DNA from: Azotobacter chroococcum
GTDB lineage: Bacteria; Pseudomonadota; Gammaproteobacteria; Pseudomonadales; Pseudomonadaceae
Direction of reading: 5' to 3'
Assembly: GCF_004339665.1 (NCBI RefSeq)
Contig: NZ_SMMU01000029.1
Span: 1 to 42,129 of the forward strand
DNA: 42,129 nucleotides
Under the pieces are notes generated by a model. That model saw nothing but the letters and a program-made list of their open reading frames with translations. It was not told the origin of the DNA and searched no databases. The first letter of the stretch is position 1. Each line of letters begins with the position of its first letter. The position numbers were made by a program, and so were the translations under genes. This document shows, in pieces, positions 1-8,503 of this stretch.

Positions 1-665
1 AGGCGCAACAGGTACTGCATGGAGCCTGGGTATGTGATCGGTGCGCGTGTTACGCCGTCCGGCCCGGGGATAACGTCAGGCGACGTGATGTCGTAACCGC
101 CCGTCACGCTGTCGCCCTGGCAGACGATAGTGACGGGAAGCTGGTCGATCCGCATGCGCTTGTACGCGGCCCGCAGATTCTCGGCGTTTCGGCGTGCGTA
201 CTGGTCTGCGCGCAGGGCGGCGAGTTCAGCGGCGACGGTACTGGCCGCGCCGGTGATATCGAGCGCGCCGACCATGGCGGCCCCCGCCGCCTCGCTCAGG
301 TCCTGCCGCAGCACGGCATCACCCATTGCGACTAGAAACGGCGCGTCGGTCGCCCAGGTGCCGGTCAGCGTGTACGGCAGCTCGGTTGCCGCGGCAGCAC
401 GGTAATACTCGCCGGAGTAGCGGACGATCTGGTTGCGCGCGGTCAGCGTCAGTGCTGCGGCGTAGTCGCCGAGGAACTGGTAGCCGGACGCGAGCAGGAA
501 TGCCTGAAAGTCGGCCTCCATCCCCGCCCACGACTTGCGCGAAACGCCGAGCCGATCCGGGTAGGACTGCGCCGGCCCATTGACCAGCTTGTCCAGGTTT
601 CCAGCATTGTCGAACAGGTCACGCGGGTCATTACTGCCGATCGCGTTGCCAGTGTTATAGGCCAT
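1..665 (-). CDS. Tail fibre/spike protein with SGNH-hydrolase-like start, 3' end outside window
   Basis: The frame is open from an ATG at 663-665 to the left edge, giving about 221 residues of the N-terminus. It begins MAYNTGNAIGSNDPRDLFDN, a start I associate with Pseudomonas phage tail fibres. Near residue 195 it reaches IVCQGDSVTGG, which fits block I of SGNH/GDSL hydrolases (nucleophile Ser in GDS). I infer a virion-attached fibre whose C-terminal domain may deacylate host surface glycans; the remaining catalytic blocks would lie outside the window. It follows the tail-tip J-like gene in transcription order, as host-recognition genes usually do, and a terminator separates the two. Confidence 0.8.
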   Translation of the reverse strand, partial: MAYNTGNAIGSNDPRDLFDNAGNLDKLVNGPAQSYPDRLGVSRKSWAGMEADFQAFLLASGYQFLGDYAAALTLTARNQIVRYSGEYYRAAAATELPYTLTGTWATDAPFLVAMGDAVLRQDLSEAAGAAMVGALDITGAASTVAAELAALRADQYARRNAENLRAAYKRMRIDQLPVTIVCQGDSVTGGYDITSPDVIPGPDGVTRAPITYPGSMQYLLR

Positions 666-682
666 GAAAATCTCCGGGCATG

Positions 683-706
683 AAAAAGCCCGCTCAGTGG
701 CGGGCT
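683..706 (-). terminator. Intrinsic terminator after the tail-tip gene
   Basis: On the minus strand AGCCCGC (700-706) pairs with GCGGGCT (687-693) around a 6-nt loop and is followed by a U run (683-687). It lies between the J-like gene and the fibre gene. Confidence 0.8.
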
Positions 707-725
707 CGAGAATCGATGTTTTCGG

Positions 726-3404
726 CTAGGCCGGTGTGGCGTCGTCGTATGTGTAGATGCGCGGGTCGTACCCGACCGCCTCGACAGATGCGCCGTCGCC
801 GGACGGGCTGATCGATGTGACCAGCACCGGGTAGCTCCAGCGGGTAACGGGGCCGAACAGCAGGTGCGGCGGCTCGATGCTCCAGCTCGTGTCCGGCGTG
901 AAATCCAGCTCCGGAACAGTCAGCCGGTAGTCGTCGACGCTGGTTGCGGTATACGGGCCGGAGAGCGTTCCGTCGGGCCGGCGCAGGGCGACGACGTGCG
1001 AGCCGTCGCCCCACGTCAGAGGCTCCGAGGACTCCAGCAGATAGCCGCCGCTGACCGTCTCGACACTCATCAGTAGCGCGCTCTGGCCGTAGCCAGGCAC
1101 GTCGTCGCCGACAGCGCAGTAGCTCATGTAGCCAGAGTTCCAGGCGTCAAGCTCAGTGCCCCAGCTGTACTGCGTGCGGCGGTATTTCTGCTCCATCCTG
1201 CGGCGCATGCCGATCCGCCATGCTCTGGTGCGATCGGTCACGCCCTCGAGCTTCATCTTCTCGACGCGCCGGCCGATGTCGCCTGGGAGGCGGCACTCGA
1301 CCGTCTCGACCTGCCACGTCACGCCATCCGTGTACTCCACGTCCACGCCGTCAAAATCATCAGGCTGCGGCGCGCTGAACTGCCTGGACAGACCCTCGGT
1401 CATGTTCTGCGGCGTGTACATGTGCTCGAAAACAGAGCGCGGCTCATCGCGGGCCGGACGGATCAGGCCTCGATTTATGGTCAGCTCGGCGAAGCCAGCG
1501 GCTAGCGCGTCATTGAGCGTCTCTTTGACAGTGCTTGAGGCATCGACAATGGCGTCGAAATGGTCGCCGCGGTCCTGCCAGATGAGGTCGAGCCGGTCCA
1601 GTTCGTCGAAGTCGATATCGGCATCGGTATAGCCGATGGATTTTGCAACGTACGCGACCCATGGAGCGATCCCGCGCGTCGGCGTTTCGATATCCCAGGC
1701 GCCGCCGTTTCGCACGGGCAGCACACGGGTTGCGATCACCGATACCAGCTGCTCGGACTGCGATGCCAGCCTGTGTCCGCCGCGCAGGCGCAGAGCGATC
1801 GTCGTCGCACCGGCGTAGCTTGTCGGCCCCTGCAGTTTCGAGCGCAGCGAGTACCACTGCACAGTGTCCTGAGTATTGGGGTCGGTGCTCTTTGCCCCGA
1901 TCCTGCGGATGCGGACCTCCGGGCGCATGGCCGCCGGTAGCGTCAGTTCCTCGGTAAAACCCATCTGGTCGAGCGTCTTCGCCGAGTAGGTTTTCGTGAC
2001 GCTTGTCCATGCGCCGGCCGTGGCCATGTCCCTGTACTGCAGCTCGACAGTCACATCCTTGAATCGCAGCGAGCCTTTGCTGCTGATGCGAATCAGGCCG
2101 CCGGGGAAGAACACGTCCCACTCCAGCTGATTCGTCGTCTCGCCGGCCGGGCAGGCGGCGAACGGGCCGGCCCAGTCTCCCTCCTGCGTCGAGGCGTCCA
2201 GCGAGATGAGCGCATCGTAGCTGGTCAGCGGATCGAATCCCGGCCAGGTCGACGGATCGGTGCCGCCGGTGTCGGTCAGGCGCTCGACGCTGATAGCCGT
2301 AGTGCTCGCCGCTGTGAGCCTGTACCGCAGTCCGGCATAGCCGATTCCCATCAGCCGCGAGCCAGTCAGCAGGTCCAGCACCGGCGAGCCGTCTGGGTAG
2401 TTCAGCGTGATCTGATCCGGGCTTCCTGGCGTGTAGGACTCGATCTCGTACAGGCCCGCATTGTCGCCAACGATCTCGATCTGCATGCCGACGAAGGGCT
2501 GGAGCTGGTCGAAGTCGGCCTCGATGATGTCGCGCGATGCCCCGCCATCAATGACGGTGTAGGGATACTCGGCCTCGATTCGAGCGATCATTCCGGCCGC
2601 CCAGCCGTCCGGGAACTCTCCGGCACCGGCCGGAATGGTGATCGTGTCGCCGCTGAACAGATAGGCAGTTGCGGTCGGCACGGGCTCCACCTCGTAAGTG
2701 GCCCGCAGCTCAAGGCCGGCCGTGCCGCTCGACGTGCTGCCGACCTCGGTCGCAGAGTGCCACCACGTCGACACGGGATTTCCGCTCAGATCGGCGCCCG
2801 GCTGATAGATCGTGTACTCGGCATCCTCGCCAAGCGAGATGATCGGGGTATCGCCCACCTGGACTTCACTCGGCTCGATCTGGTACTTGCCCTTGCCGAT
2901 GCACAGCATCAGGTCAACCCACTGGGCTTTCGGGTCGGTCGCGTCGAAGTAGCGCCTGGGCGGAAGCAGGTAGTCCGGGTAGACCTTGCGCCGGCCCGCG
3001 ACCTCGCGGATCGGGGTGTTGATCTTGACTTGGTTGCCCTTGGCGTTCGCCTCGCCCAGCTTGTCGCCCTGCCCTGCGCTCTTGGGCAGCTTGGGCATTT
3101 TGGGCATGAACAGGCCCGTGACGAATTTCACCGCGGCCTGCAGCGTCACGGCAGCGATGACCAGCTCGCCGCCGGCCGGCTCGATGTAGATCGAAACCTT
3201 ATCCTCGGGGCGGAAGCGGAACTCCCCCCAGCAGGCGTGCGGCACGCGGCAGCCGTTGACGCTGATGCTGACCGGCGGTGCCTCGCGAGCCTCGAAGCTC
3301 GGCACCTTGGCGCGCAGCCACTGCTCCAACGTCATGCGCTCGGCGGTCTGGTGGACCTCAAGCGGCCCGCCGGCCAATTTCGACGGGTAGATTTCAATCG
3401 GCAT
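726..3404 (-). CDS. Tail tip attachment protein J-like, with N-terminal ubiquitin-like region
   Basis: This 892-residue protein sits at the distal end of the tail operon and is the probable central fibre or tip protein that contacts the receptor. Residues 1-78 (ISVNGCRVP...DKVSIYIEPAGG) resemble a small beta-grasp/MoaD-like fold of the kind found in lambda gpI-type tail assembly proteins. A hydrophobic stretch follows (about 80-100, ELVIAAVTLQAAVKFVTGLF), then a Lys/Pro-rich segment and long beta-rich repeats typical of J-like tail proteins. The start ATG overlaps the end of the NlpC/P60 gene by 11 bases, consistent with coupled translation; no strong ribosome binding site is visible. The tail-protein call rests on position, size and composition. 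The ubiquitin-like call is inference. Confidence 0.75.
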   Translation of the reverse strand: MPIEIYPSKLAGGPLEVHQTAERMTLEQWLRAKVPSFEAREAPPVSISVNGCRVPHACWGEFRFRPEDKVSIYIEPAGGELVIAAVTLQAAVKFVTGLFMPKMPKLPKSAGQGDKLGEANAKGNQVKINTPIREVAGRRKVYPDYLLPPRRYFDATDPKAQWVDLMLCIGKGKYQIEPSEVQVGDTPIISLGEDAEYTIYQPGADLSGNPVSTWWHSATEVGSTSSGTAGLELRATYEVEPVPTATAYLFSGDTITIPAGAGEFPDGWAAGMIARIEAEYPYTVIDGGASRDIIEADFDQLQPFVGMQIEIVGDNAGLYEIESYTPGSPDQITLNYPDGSPVLDLLTGSRLMGIGYAGLRYRLTAASTTAISVERLTDTGGTDPSTWPGFDPLTSYDALISLDASTQEGDWAGPFAACPAGETTNQLEWDVFFPGGLIRISSKGSLRFKDVTVELQYRDMATAGAWTSVTKTYSAKTLDQMGFTEELTLPAAMRPEVRIRRIGAKSTDPNTQDTVQWYSLRSKLQGPTSYAGATTIALRLRGGHRLASQSEQLVSVIATRVLPVRNGGAWDIETPTRGIAPWVAYVAKSIGYTDADIDFDELDRLDLIWQDRGDHFDAIVDASSTVKETLNDALAAGFAELTINRGLIRPARDEPRSVFEHMYTPQNMTEGLSRQFSAPQPDDFDGVDVEYTDGVTWQVETVECRLPGDIGRRVEKMKLEGVTDRTRAWRIGMRRRMEQKYRRTQYSWGTELDAWNSGYMSYCAVGDDVPGYGQSALLMSVETVSGGYLLESSEPLTWGDGSHVVALRRPDGTLSGPYTATSVDDYRLTVPELDFTPDTSWSIEPPHLLFGPVTRWSYPVLVTSISPSGDGASVEAVGYDPRIYTYDDATPA

Positions 3405-3798
3405 TGGGCTTGTCTCGGTAGTAGATGACGCGCAGGTAGCGGCGCTCGAAGTCGGTGATGCGGAGCCAGCGGCAGCCTGTGCGCTGGTTCGTCTCGAGCA
3501 CGGCGAGCCGGCCCTCGGCCTCGATCACCACGCCGACGTGAATGCAGAGCTGCCCGCGGAACACGGCGGCGATGGCCCCCGGATCCGGCGCGCACTGCTC
3601 CATCAGATCGGCCTGCAACTGGTAATCCCGCTGAGCGCCCGGGCTGGCCTTCTCGTGCCGCCCGTACTCCGGCAGCAGCGGCAAGCCGTAGACCTCGTGG
3701 CGCACCGCCCGGGCGAGCCCCCAGCAATTCAGCGCGTCCGGCCCCATTGCGCCGTCTCGGTAGGGCGTTGCCAGGTATCGATCGATCCAGCTACTCAA
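3394..3798 (-). CDS. NlpC/P60-family tail assembly peptidase
   Basis: This 134-residue protein has the NlpC/P60 arrangement: catalytic Cys in DALNCWGLAR (about residue 25) and His in CIHVGVV (about residue 87). The family cleaves peptidoglycan stem peptides; in siphophages it corresponds to the C-terminal half of lambda gpK and is a tail-tip component that may open the wall during DNA entry. No JAB metalloprotease domain is present, so this is a reduced gpK. The start appears to be TTG at 3796-3798, overlapping the end of the Bro-N gene; the first in-frame Met would fall only seven residues before the catalytic Cys. It reads directly into the J-like gene. Confidence 0.82.
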   Translation of the reverse strand: MSSWIDRYLATPYRDGAMGPDALNCWGLARAVRHEVYGLPLLPEYGRHEKASPGAQRDYQLQADLMEQCAPDPGAIAAVFRGQLCIHVGVVIEAEGRLAVLETNQRTGCRWLRITDFERRYLRVIYYRDKPNAD

Positions 3799-4282
3799 GG
3801 GCGAGTACCAGCTGCCGGCGCTCGCTCCAATAGTTGAGGCTGGCCTGCAGCGGCGCCTTGATCTGCTTCCAGCGGCTCAGGCCCTTGCCGCACTCGCTGG
3901 CGGCCTCCTGGCTTTGCATCAGTTCATCGCGCGCCCGCCGGTACTGCTGCATGACGTACTCGCCGCCCTTGTGCAGGGCGTCCAGGATGTCGAGCACCCA
4001 GCGACGGAACTCCTTGGCCGCCTTGGTGCGGGCGAACATGGCCAAAAGGTGGGCGCCGCGCAGGGAGAAGATGCGGGTCTTCTGCATGCCGCCGGCGGAC
4101 GGCAGATCGATCACCGCCGTCATCGAATCGGTGAACTCGTCGGCGTTGCGCTCATAGAGCTGCTGGACCTTGTAGGGATTGGCGTAGCCAAGGGCTGCCC
4201 CAATCTGGGGCAGCCTTGCCCACAGCTCGCCGTCGCGGGTGATCATCTCAATATGGCAGTCGCCGAAAGTCAGTTCGCGCAT
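3791..4282 (-). CDS. Bro-N domain protein (antirepressor-like), inserted in the tail-tip operon
   Basis: From the ATG at 4280-4282 the protein has 163 residues and begins MRELTFGDCHIEMI. The N-terminal part (GELWARLPQIGAALGYANP ... KTRIFSLRGAHLLAMFARTKAAKEFRRWVLDIL) matches the Bro-N/antirepressor fold, a DNA-binding domain common in phage Ant and KilA proteins. A longer in-frame extension upstream is unlikely because it runs through a structured leader and terminators. The gene sits between the DUF1833-like and NlpC genes with its own leader RNA (4314-4372) and preceding terminators, so it is an added cassette. Its target and function are unknown. Confidence 0.78.
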   Translation of the reverse strand: MRELTFGDCHIEMITRDGELWARLPQIGAALGYANPYKVQQLYERNADEFTDSMTAVIDLPSAGGMQKTRIFSLRGAHLLAMFARTKAAKEFRRWVLDILDALHKGGEYVMQQYRRARDELMQSQEAASECGKGLSRWKQIKAPLQASLNYWSERRQLVLALE

Positions 4283-4313
4283 CAAGTAGTCCTCGCTCAC
4301 CGGGAAATAAGGT

Positions 4314-4372
4314 GCGCGGTCGGGCGGGTGGATGAGCGAACACCCGCATTCAGGAGCGACCCTAGACCGCGC
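4314..4372 (-). ncRNA. Structured leader RNA, copy A (upstream of the Bro-N gene)
   Basis: On the minus strand GCGCGGTC (4365-4372) pairs with GACCGCGC (4314-4321). Inside it GCGGGTG (4341-4347) pairs with CACCCGC (4324-4330) around a 10-nt loop, TTCGCTCATC. A homologous element (15311-15368) precedes the KilA-N gene with compensatory changes in both stems, so the RNA form appears to be conserved. It starts 31 nt upstream of the ATG. It may be a cis-regulatory leader or a promoter-proximal RNA; I recognise no known family. Confidence 0.65.
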
Positions 4373-4377
4373 AAAAC

Positions 4378-4435
4378 AAAAAGCCCCGGCGGTTGCCGAG
4401 GCCAAGAAATGGAAAACCCCGCTCGATGGCGGGGT
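4378..4435 (-). terminator. Two tandem intrinsic terminators before the Bro-N cassette
   Basis: The first is a GCGGGGT/ACCCCGC hairpin (4416-4435) with a U run at 4413-4416. The second is an imperfect GC-rich hairpin (about 4383-4403) with five U (4378-4382). They lie downstream of the DUF1833-like gene and immediately upstream of leader copy A. Confidence 0.75.
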
Positions 4436-4455
4436 CTGGTTTGCTTGCTCTCGCG

Positions 4456-4941
4456 TTACAGGTAGCGCAGGCCCGGGGCGAACTGGAGCGTGTAGAGGTC
4501 ACGCGGCCAGCCGACGCCGATCAGGTCGAAATAGCCGGCCTGGATCTGCACCTGCGTCCCGGTGATCGTCCCACCCATCACGGTCATGCGCAGAGGAGGC
4601 TCTGCCGGTGCGCTCAGATCGCTGGACAGGTAGGTCCGATAGATCAGCGTCACCCGCTCCTCGGCCTCCAGCGCGGCGTCGATCTTGGCCTGGGCCTCGC
4701 CGGAGACGTTGTCGATGGCGAAGGTCAGCGTCTGCGACCCGCTGCTGCCCTTCTTCGGCAGTGCCACGTCGATGCCGGCGGCGATAAAGGCCAGCGTGCG
4801 CGCGTCCTCGGTCGTGCACACCTGGTCCTCGAACCCCGCACAGATCAGGATCGGCTCGGCCCAGGCCGCGCAGGTCAGCTCGATGGTCGGGATGATCACC
4901 TCGGGCCCGCCGGATGCGTAAACTCTGGCGAGGATAGTCAT
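4456..4941 (-). CDS. DUF1833-like minor tail protein
   Basis: This 161-residue protein begins MTILARVYASGGPEVIIPTI; its pattern of short beta strands and a central FAIDNVSGEAQAKIDAALE segment fit the DUF1833 family of siphophage tail-tip proteins. The start at 4939-4941 is favoured because AGGAG lies 8 nt upstream and the ATG overlaps the stop of the preceding gene (ATGA). It lies between the tape measure side and the NlpC/J genes, where lambda has its M/L-type distal tail proteins. The exact structural role is not visible from sequence. Confidence 0.7.
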   Translation of the reverse strand: MTILARVYASGGPEVIIPTIELTCAAWAEPILICAGFEDQVCTTEDARTLAFIAAGIDVALPKKGSSGSQTLTFAIDNVSGEAQAKIDAALEAEERVTLIYRTYLSSDLSAPAEPPLRMTVMGGTITGTQVQIQAGYFDLIGVGWPRDLYTLQFAPGLRYL

Positions 4942-5393
4942 TGCAGCCACTCCTGATTGAGCGCTCGGTCGAAGATGTCGGCGTAGCGAATGAAGTCTGG
5001 CGCGATGGTGATCCAGCCTGGCGGCAGGATCGGCCGCTCGAGCAGCTCCAGCTCAGCCGTGAACCGCCACAGGCTGACGCCGACCAGCGTCGGGCCGCGG
5101 TAGATGTCGGTGAAGCGGCAGGCGAAGTTCTGCAGGCCGCCCATAGGCGTCTTGAGTGGCATTTCGAACCACTCGGAGCCCGATACAAGCACCTCCTCGA
5201 ACCATGCCTCGAACATGCGCGCCTGCAGGTCCGTCATCAGCCACTGGACCGAGGCGACAGTCGGAACAGACGTAAACCTGCGCCGCTGCCTGGCCCTGCC
5301 GCTCTGCAGATCCGAGCGGACCATCGGCGATATGGCTTGATAGCCGAACGAGTCGCGCAGCGGGATCGGCAGGTAGTCTGGATACTCGATCAT
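4938..5393 (-). CDS. Minor tail protein (distal tail, lambda gpM-position)
   Basis: This 151-residue protein begins MIEYPDYLPIPLRDSFGYQ and has aromatic-rich segments such as MFEAWFEEVLVSGSEWFEMP. The ATG lies immediately before the end of the tape measure gene, and the stop overlaps the next start by 4 bases, so the three genes form a tight translation chain. In siphophages the gene directly after the tape measure encodes a distal tail or tail-completion protein, and that is the basis of the call. I recognise no catalytic motif. Confidence 0.65.
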   Translation of the reverse strand: MIEYPDYLPIPLRDSFGYQAISPMVRSDLQSGRARQRRRFTSVPTVASVQWLMTDLQARMFEAWFEEVLVSGSEWFEMPLKTPMGGLQNFACRFTDIYRGPTLVGVSLWRFTAELELLERPILPPGWITIAPDFIRYADIFDRALNQEWLQ

Positions 5394-8057
5394 TTATCGC
5401 CCCTGTCTCTGCATGCCATACGAGCGCTCCATCACCGTCCCGAGTCTCGAATCACCGGCAGCGATGCCGCCAACGAGCCTGTCCTCGACGGCCCTGATGA
5501 CAACCTCAAGCTCTCCGCTCCGGTTCCGCTGAGTCTCCACCCGGCTGTTGCTGTAGTTGTTCACCACGACGTTCATCCCGCCTGCACCCTGCTGCTGCCC
5601 GCTCAGGTACTGCTTCAGGTCTTGGTTCGTGCGGCTATCCACGACGCGCTCCCCCTTGTCGAGCAGCCAGGTGCCCTCGCGCGGCACAGAGTCGATGCCG
5701 TCGTGGGCCATGCCAGCGACTGAGGCGATATCTGCCGCAAAGGTGGCTGCCGATGCCGCGGCCGTCGCGGCAGCAGCCGGAGCGGCGAACGGACCGACAA
5801 TCGGGGTTGCGGCCATTGAGGTGAAGGCGTTCAGTGCCGCCATGCTCACCTGAGCGGTCGCCCAGCGGATCAGCATCTGCAGGGCGGTACCCACGAAAGC
5901 CTTTTGCAGATCCTGGAAGGAAAGCTTTCCGGTGGTGACGAAGCCGAACAGCGCTTCCTCCATTCCACCGAATGCGGTGGCGAATAGCTGCTCGCTCTGC
6001 GCTGCGACTGACGTCTGCTCGTCAAGGTAGTTCTGCCAAGCACTGCTGAGCCCATTCGTCCAATCGGCCTCAGCCTCTTTCTTGCGCTGAGCCCCCTCTT
6101 GGATGATGGCAATCTCCTGCTCCTCGGCGGCCCGAAGAGCGTCTATTCGCGTCTTGAACTGATCTTCGGGCAGGCCGTTGGCGGTGCCCTGTTGACGGGC
6201 CAGTTCCTCGCGGCTCTTGGCGTACTCCCGCTGAATGGCGTTGACCTGCTCCAGCTCCTGCCTGGCACGGTCGCCCAGGCCAACGCCCTGAACGGCGATG
6301 TCGACTGCGTTCTGGCGGTTACCGACGCGCTCCTGCAGCGTGGCCATCCATTGGGCCTGCTCGGCCAGCCTGTCCCTGGCCTTGATCTGCTCCTCAAGGG
6401 CGGCATTTTCGGCAAGCTGGGCGGTGATTGCACCCTGGTTGGCCAGCAGGCTCTTCTGGTCTGCAGTGAGGATCTTTTTCTCTTTCAGGTCGGCCAGTTG
6501 CTGCGCCCACTCGACCTGGGCGCGCTGGGCTGCGGTCAGCTTGTCGTTTCCGGCTAGCTGGGCCTGCAGGCTGGCTTCCTGCTCGCGCAGTTGCTGGAGC
6601 ATGCGGGTGGCGGCGTCGTCGGTGAAGGCGCGCTGGCGGCGCGGAGCAGGATCACTGAACTGCTTTTCCGCAGCCTCTCGAAGCTGTCGGATCTGCGCCT
6701 CCGAGTAGATGACGCCAGTCTCGGCGGCAGCCTTCACTTGCTCGTCGATTTCCCTATAGCGCTGCTTTAGCTTGTCGGCATTGCTGGCTGATCGATCAAG
6801 CGCGGCGTTCAGTTTCTGCTGGGAATCAACCGAATCCCTGTTGATACCTGCCAGCTCTCCTTGCCATGCAGCTTCGGTGTCGCGCTGCTCCTTCAGTAGC
6901 AAAAGCCTAGTGCGCTCTTGCTCTAGGCCTGACATGGTTTCCGATGCGCCTCTTGAGGCCTGCATCCCGGTGCGGGATTGGGCGGTCTTGATGCGCTCCT
7001 CAACAGCGGCCAACTGCTCTTCAAGCGTGTCCGGCCGCCCAACATTAAGCATGGCATCCCATGCCTCGGCGGCAGCGCTGGTGACTGATCGCCATCCGCG
7101 CTGGAGTAGACCGAGACTGCCCTCTACCTGGGCTGCTCGCTGCTGGACCGCCGCGGCGTAGGTGTCGGTCGCCAGCTTGGCCGCCTCAGTGGTGCGGCCT
7201 TGTTCTTCCAGGGCGCGGATCTGCTCGTAGACGCTACCGGTCAGGAAGTTGTACTGCTCGTTGAGCGTGGCCGCTGCCTTGGATGGCTCGTCCGCCAACT
7301 TGGCGAACTCCTTGACGGTTTCCGATACGGCCCGCCCGGTAGCGCGCTCCATGTCGATGGCCGATTGGGCGATCAGCTGAATCTGGTCGGAGGCGAACTT
7401 TCCGGTAGCGGCGACCTCGGTAAGCGCTGCGGCCGCCTGCCGCTGCGTGCCGCCCATCTCATCCATGGCCTGAGCCATGTTGGCCAGCTGATCTGCGCTG
7501 GTGCCGGCCGCATTGCCGGTCATGGCCAAAGCCTGCTGGTAGGCCTGCGCCTCGTTCTGCCCTTGCTGGTAGGCCAGAAGCAGCGCGCCAAGGGTTGCCG
7601 CCACGCCACCAAAGGCGAGATTCAGCGGTCCCAGCGTGGAGACAACAGCCCGAGCAGCGTTGCCGATTCCGCCAAACGAATCGCGGACCTGCCCGCCCTG
7701 CTGAATTGCAACCATCCAGATTGGCATGCCGCTTGCTATGCTGACAGCCACGTCAGTGAGCTGCATGGGCAGCATCCGCATTGCCTGCTCATACTGTCCG
7801 GCGGATAGTCCGGCACGCTGCATGATGTCGGCCTGCCGCCGGGATGCCGCAGATACTCGGTCAAGGCCGCCAGCAGCCGCAGCCGCCGCAGCACCTGCCC
7901 GGCCGGCGCTCTCTCCGACTGAGCGCATGGAGTCCCGCACGTCACCAGCGGCAGACTCCGCGCGACCTCCTGCCTGAGCCAAGTCGTTGAGCGCCGACTC
8001 AGCCCTAGCCACATCACGCGTGTTGATCTCGATGGACAGGCTAGCGATGTCGACCAT
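5394..8057 (-). CDS. Tail tape measure protein
   Basis: This 887-residue protein begins MVDIASLSIEINTRDVARAE and is the longest tail gene apart from the tip. It has the expected plan: an N-terminal helical region (1-130), hydrophobic segments (about 150-215), long coiled coils rich in Ala, Gln and Glu (300-700), and a hydrophobic Ala-rich C-terminal part as in lambda gpH. It fixes tail length and probably helps DNA cross the inner membrane. The start at 8055-8057 is chosen because GGAGG lies 5-9 nt upstream; the longer in-frame extension crosses a terminator and the end of another gene. Confidence 0.93.
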   Translation of the reverse strand: MVDIASLSIEINTRDVARAESALNDLAQAGGRAESAAGDVRDSMRSVGESAGRAGAAAAAAAGGLDRVSAASRRQADIMQRAGLSAGQYEQAMRMLPMQLTDVAVSIASGMPIWMVAIQQGGQVRDSFGGIGNAARAVVSTLGPLNLAFGGVAATLGALLLAYQQGQNEAQAYQQALAMTGNAAGTSADQLANMAQAMDEMGGTQRQAAAALTEVAATGKFASDQIQLIAQSAIDMERATGRAVSETVKEFAKLADEPSKAAATLNEQYNFLTGSVYEQIRALEEQGRTTEAAKLATDTYAAAVQQRAAQVEGSLGLLQRGWRSVTSAAAEAWDAMLNVGRPDTLEEQLAAVEERIKTAQSRTGMQASRGASETMSGLEQERTRLLLLKEQRDTEAAWQGELAGINRDSVDSQQKLNAALDRSASNADKLKQRYREIDEQVKAAAETGVIYSEAQIRQLREAAEKQFSDPAPRRQRAFTDDAATRMLQQLREQEASLQAQLAGNDKLTAAQRAQVEWAQQLADLKEKKILTADQKSLLANQGAITAQLAENAALEEQIKARDRLAEQAQWMATLQERVGNRQNAVDIAVQGVGLGDRARQELEQVNAIQREYAKSREELARQQGTANGLPEDQFKTRIDALRAAEEQEIAIIQEGAQRKKEAEADWTNGLSSAWQNYLDEQTSVAAQSEQLFATAFGGMEEALFGFVTTGKLSFQDLQKAFVGTALQMLIRWATAQVSMAALNAFTSMAATPIVGPFAAPAAAATAAASAATFAADIASVAGMAHDGIDSVPREGTWLLDKGERVVDSRTNQDLKQYLSGQQQGAGGMNVVVNNYSNSRVETQRNRSGELEVVIRAVEDRLVGGIAAGDSRLGTVMERSYGMQRQGR

Positions 8058-8074
8058 TGGTTTCCTCCGGGCAT

Positions 8075-8099
8075 GAAAAAGCCCGCTCAGCGGCGGGCT
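8075..8099 (-). terminator. Intrinsic terminator between lipoprotein and tape measure genes
   Basis: A 7-bp stem (AGCCCGC 8080-8086 and GCGGGCT 8093-8099) with a 6-nt loop is followed on the minus strand by a U run (8076-8080). It is nearly identical to the terminator at 683-706. Confidence 0.8.
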
Positions 8100-8119
8100 T
8101 CTGTTGTTGCTTGTACGCC

Positions 8120-8431
8120 TTACTTCTTCAGGCGCGAATTCACTTCGGCAAACTGGCAGTCGAGTGTCGCGCTTGCCCCTATGTTCACAGTGACGCCTGC
8201 TGCGACTGCGAACGGCTGGAACCCTGTATAGCCACCCATCCTGTTTTTCGCGTTGACCTCGCCGCAAACGGTCGTTATGCCGTCCACGCGATAGACCTGC
8301 TCATTGCGGAACTGCGCCGAATCCCCATCGTACAGCTTGCGCTTCAGCTCGCTCCTGGCCTTGCTAATGTCGCCATCCGTGCAGCCGCACAGCGCAGCAG
8401 CAAGCATGCTGATGGTTATGATCTTGCGCAT
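8120..8431 (-). CDS. Small putative lipoprotein (moron)
   Basis: This 103-residue protein has a short signal, MRKIITISMLAAALCGC, with a probable lipobox LCGC and Cys at about residue 17; the Cys at -2 is unusual. The mature part begins TDGDISKARSELKRKLYDGD and contains two further Cys. I infer export and lipidation, as for phage-encoded envelope proteins that alter adsorption or superinfection. GGGAGGG lies just upstream of the ATG. Terminators on both sides (8478-8502, 8075-8099) isolate it as a moron. It does not resemble a known exclusion protein that I can name. Confidence 0.7.
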   Translation of the reverse strand: MRKIITISMLAAALCGCTDGDISKARSELKRKLYDGDSAQFRNEQVYRVDGITTVCGEVNAKNRMGGYTGFQPFAVAAGVTVNIGASATLDCQFAEVNSRLKK

Positions 8432-8477
8432 GGTTCCCTCCCCAGTCGAAAGCCGGGAGAGTACCAAACCGCCAGCA

Positions 8478-8502
8478 CAAAAGCCCAGCGCTAGGCTGGG
8501 CC
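8478..8502 (-). terminator. Intrinsic terminator directly behind the mini-CRISPR
   Basis: On the minus strand GCCCAGC (from 8501) pairs with GCTGGGC (to 8483), followed by UUUU. It begins 1-2 nt after the degenerate second CRISPR repeat, so a transcript of the array would end here. Confidence 0.8.
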
Positions 8503-8503
8503 C

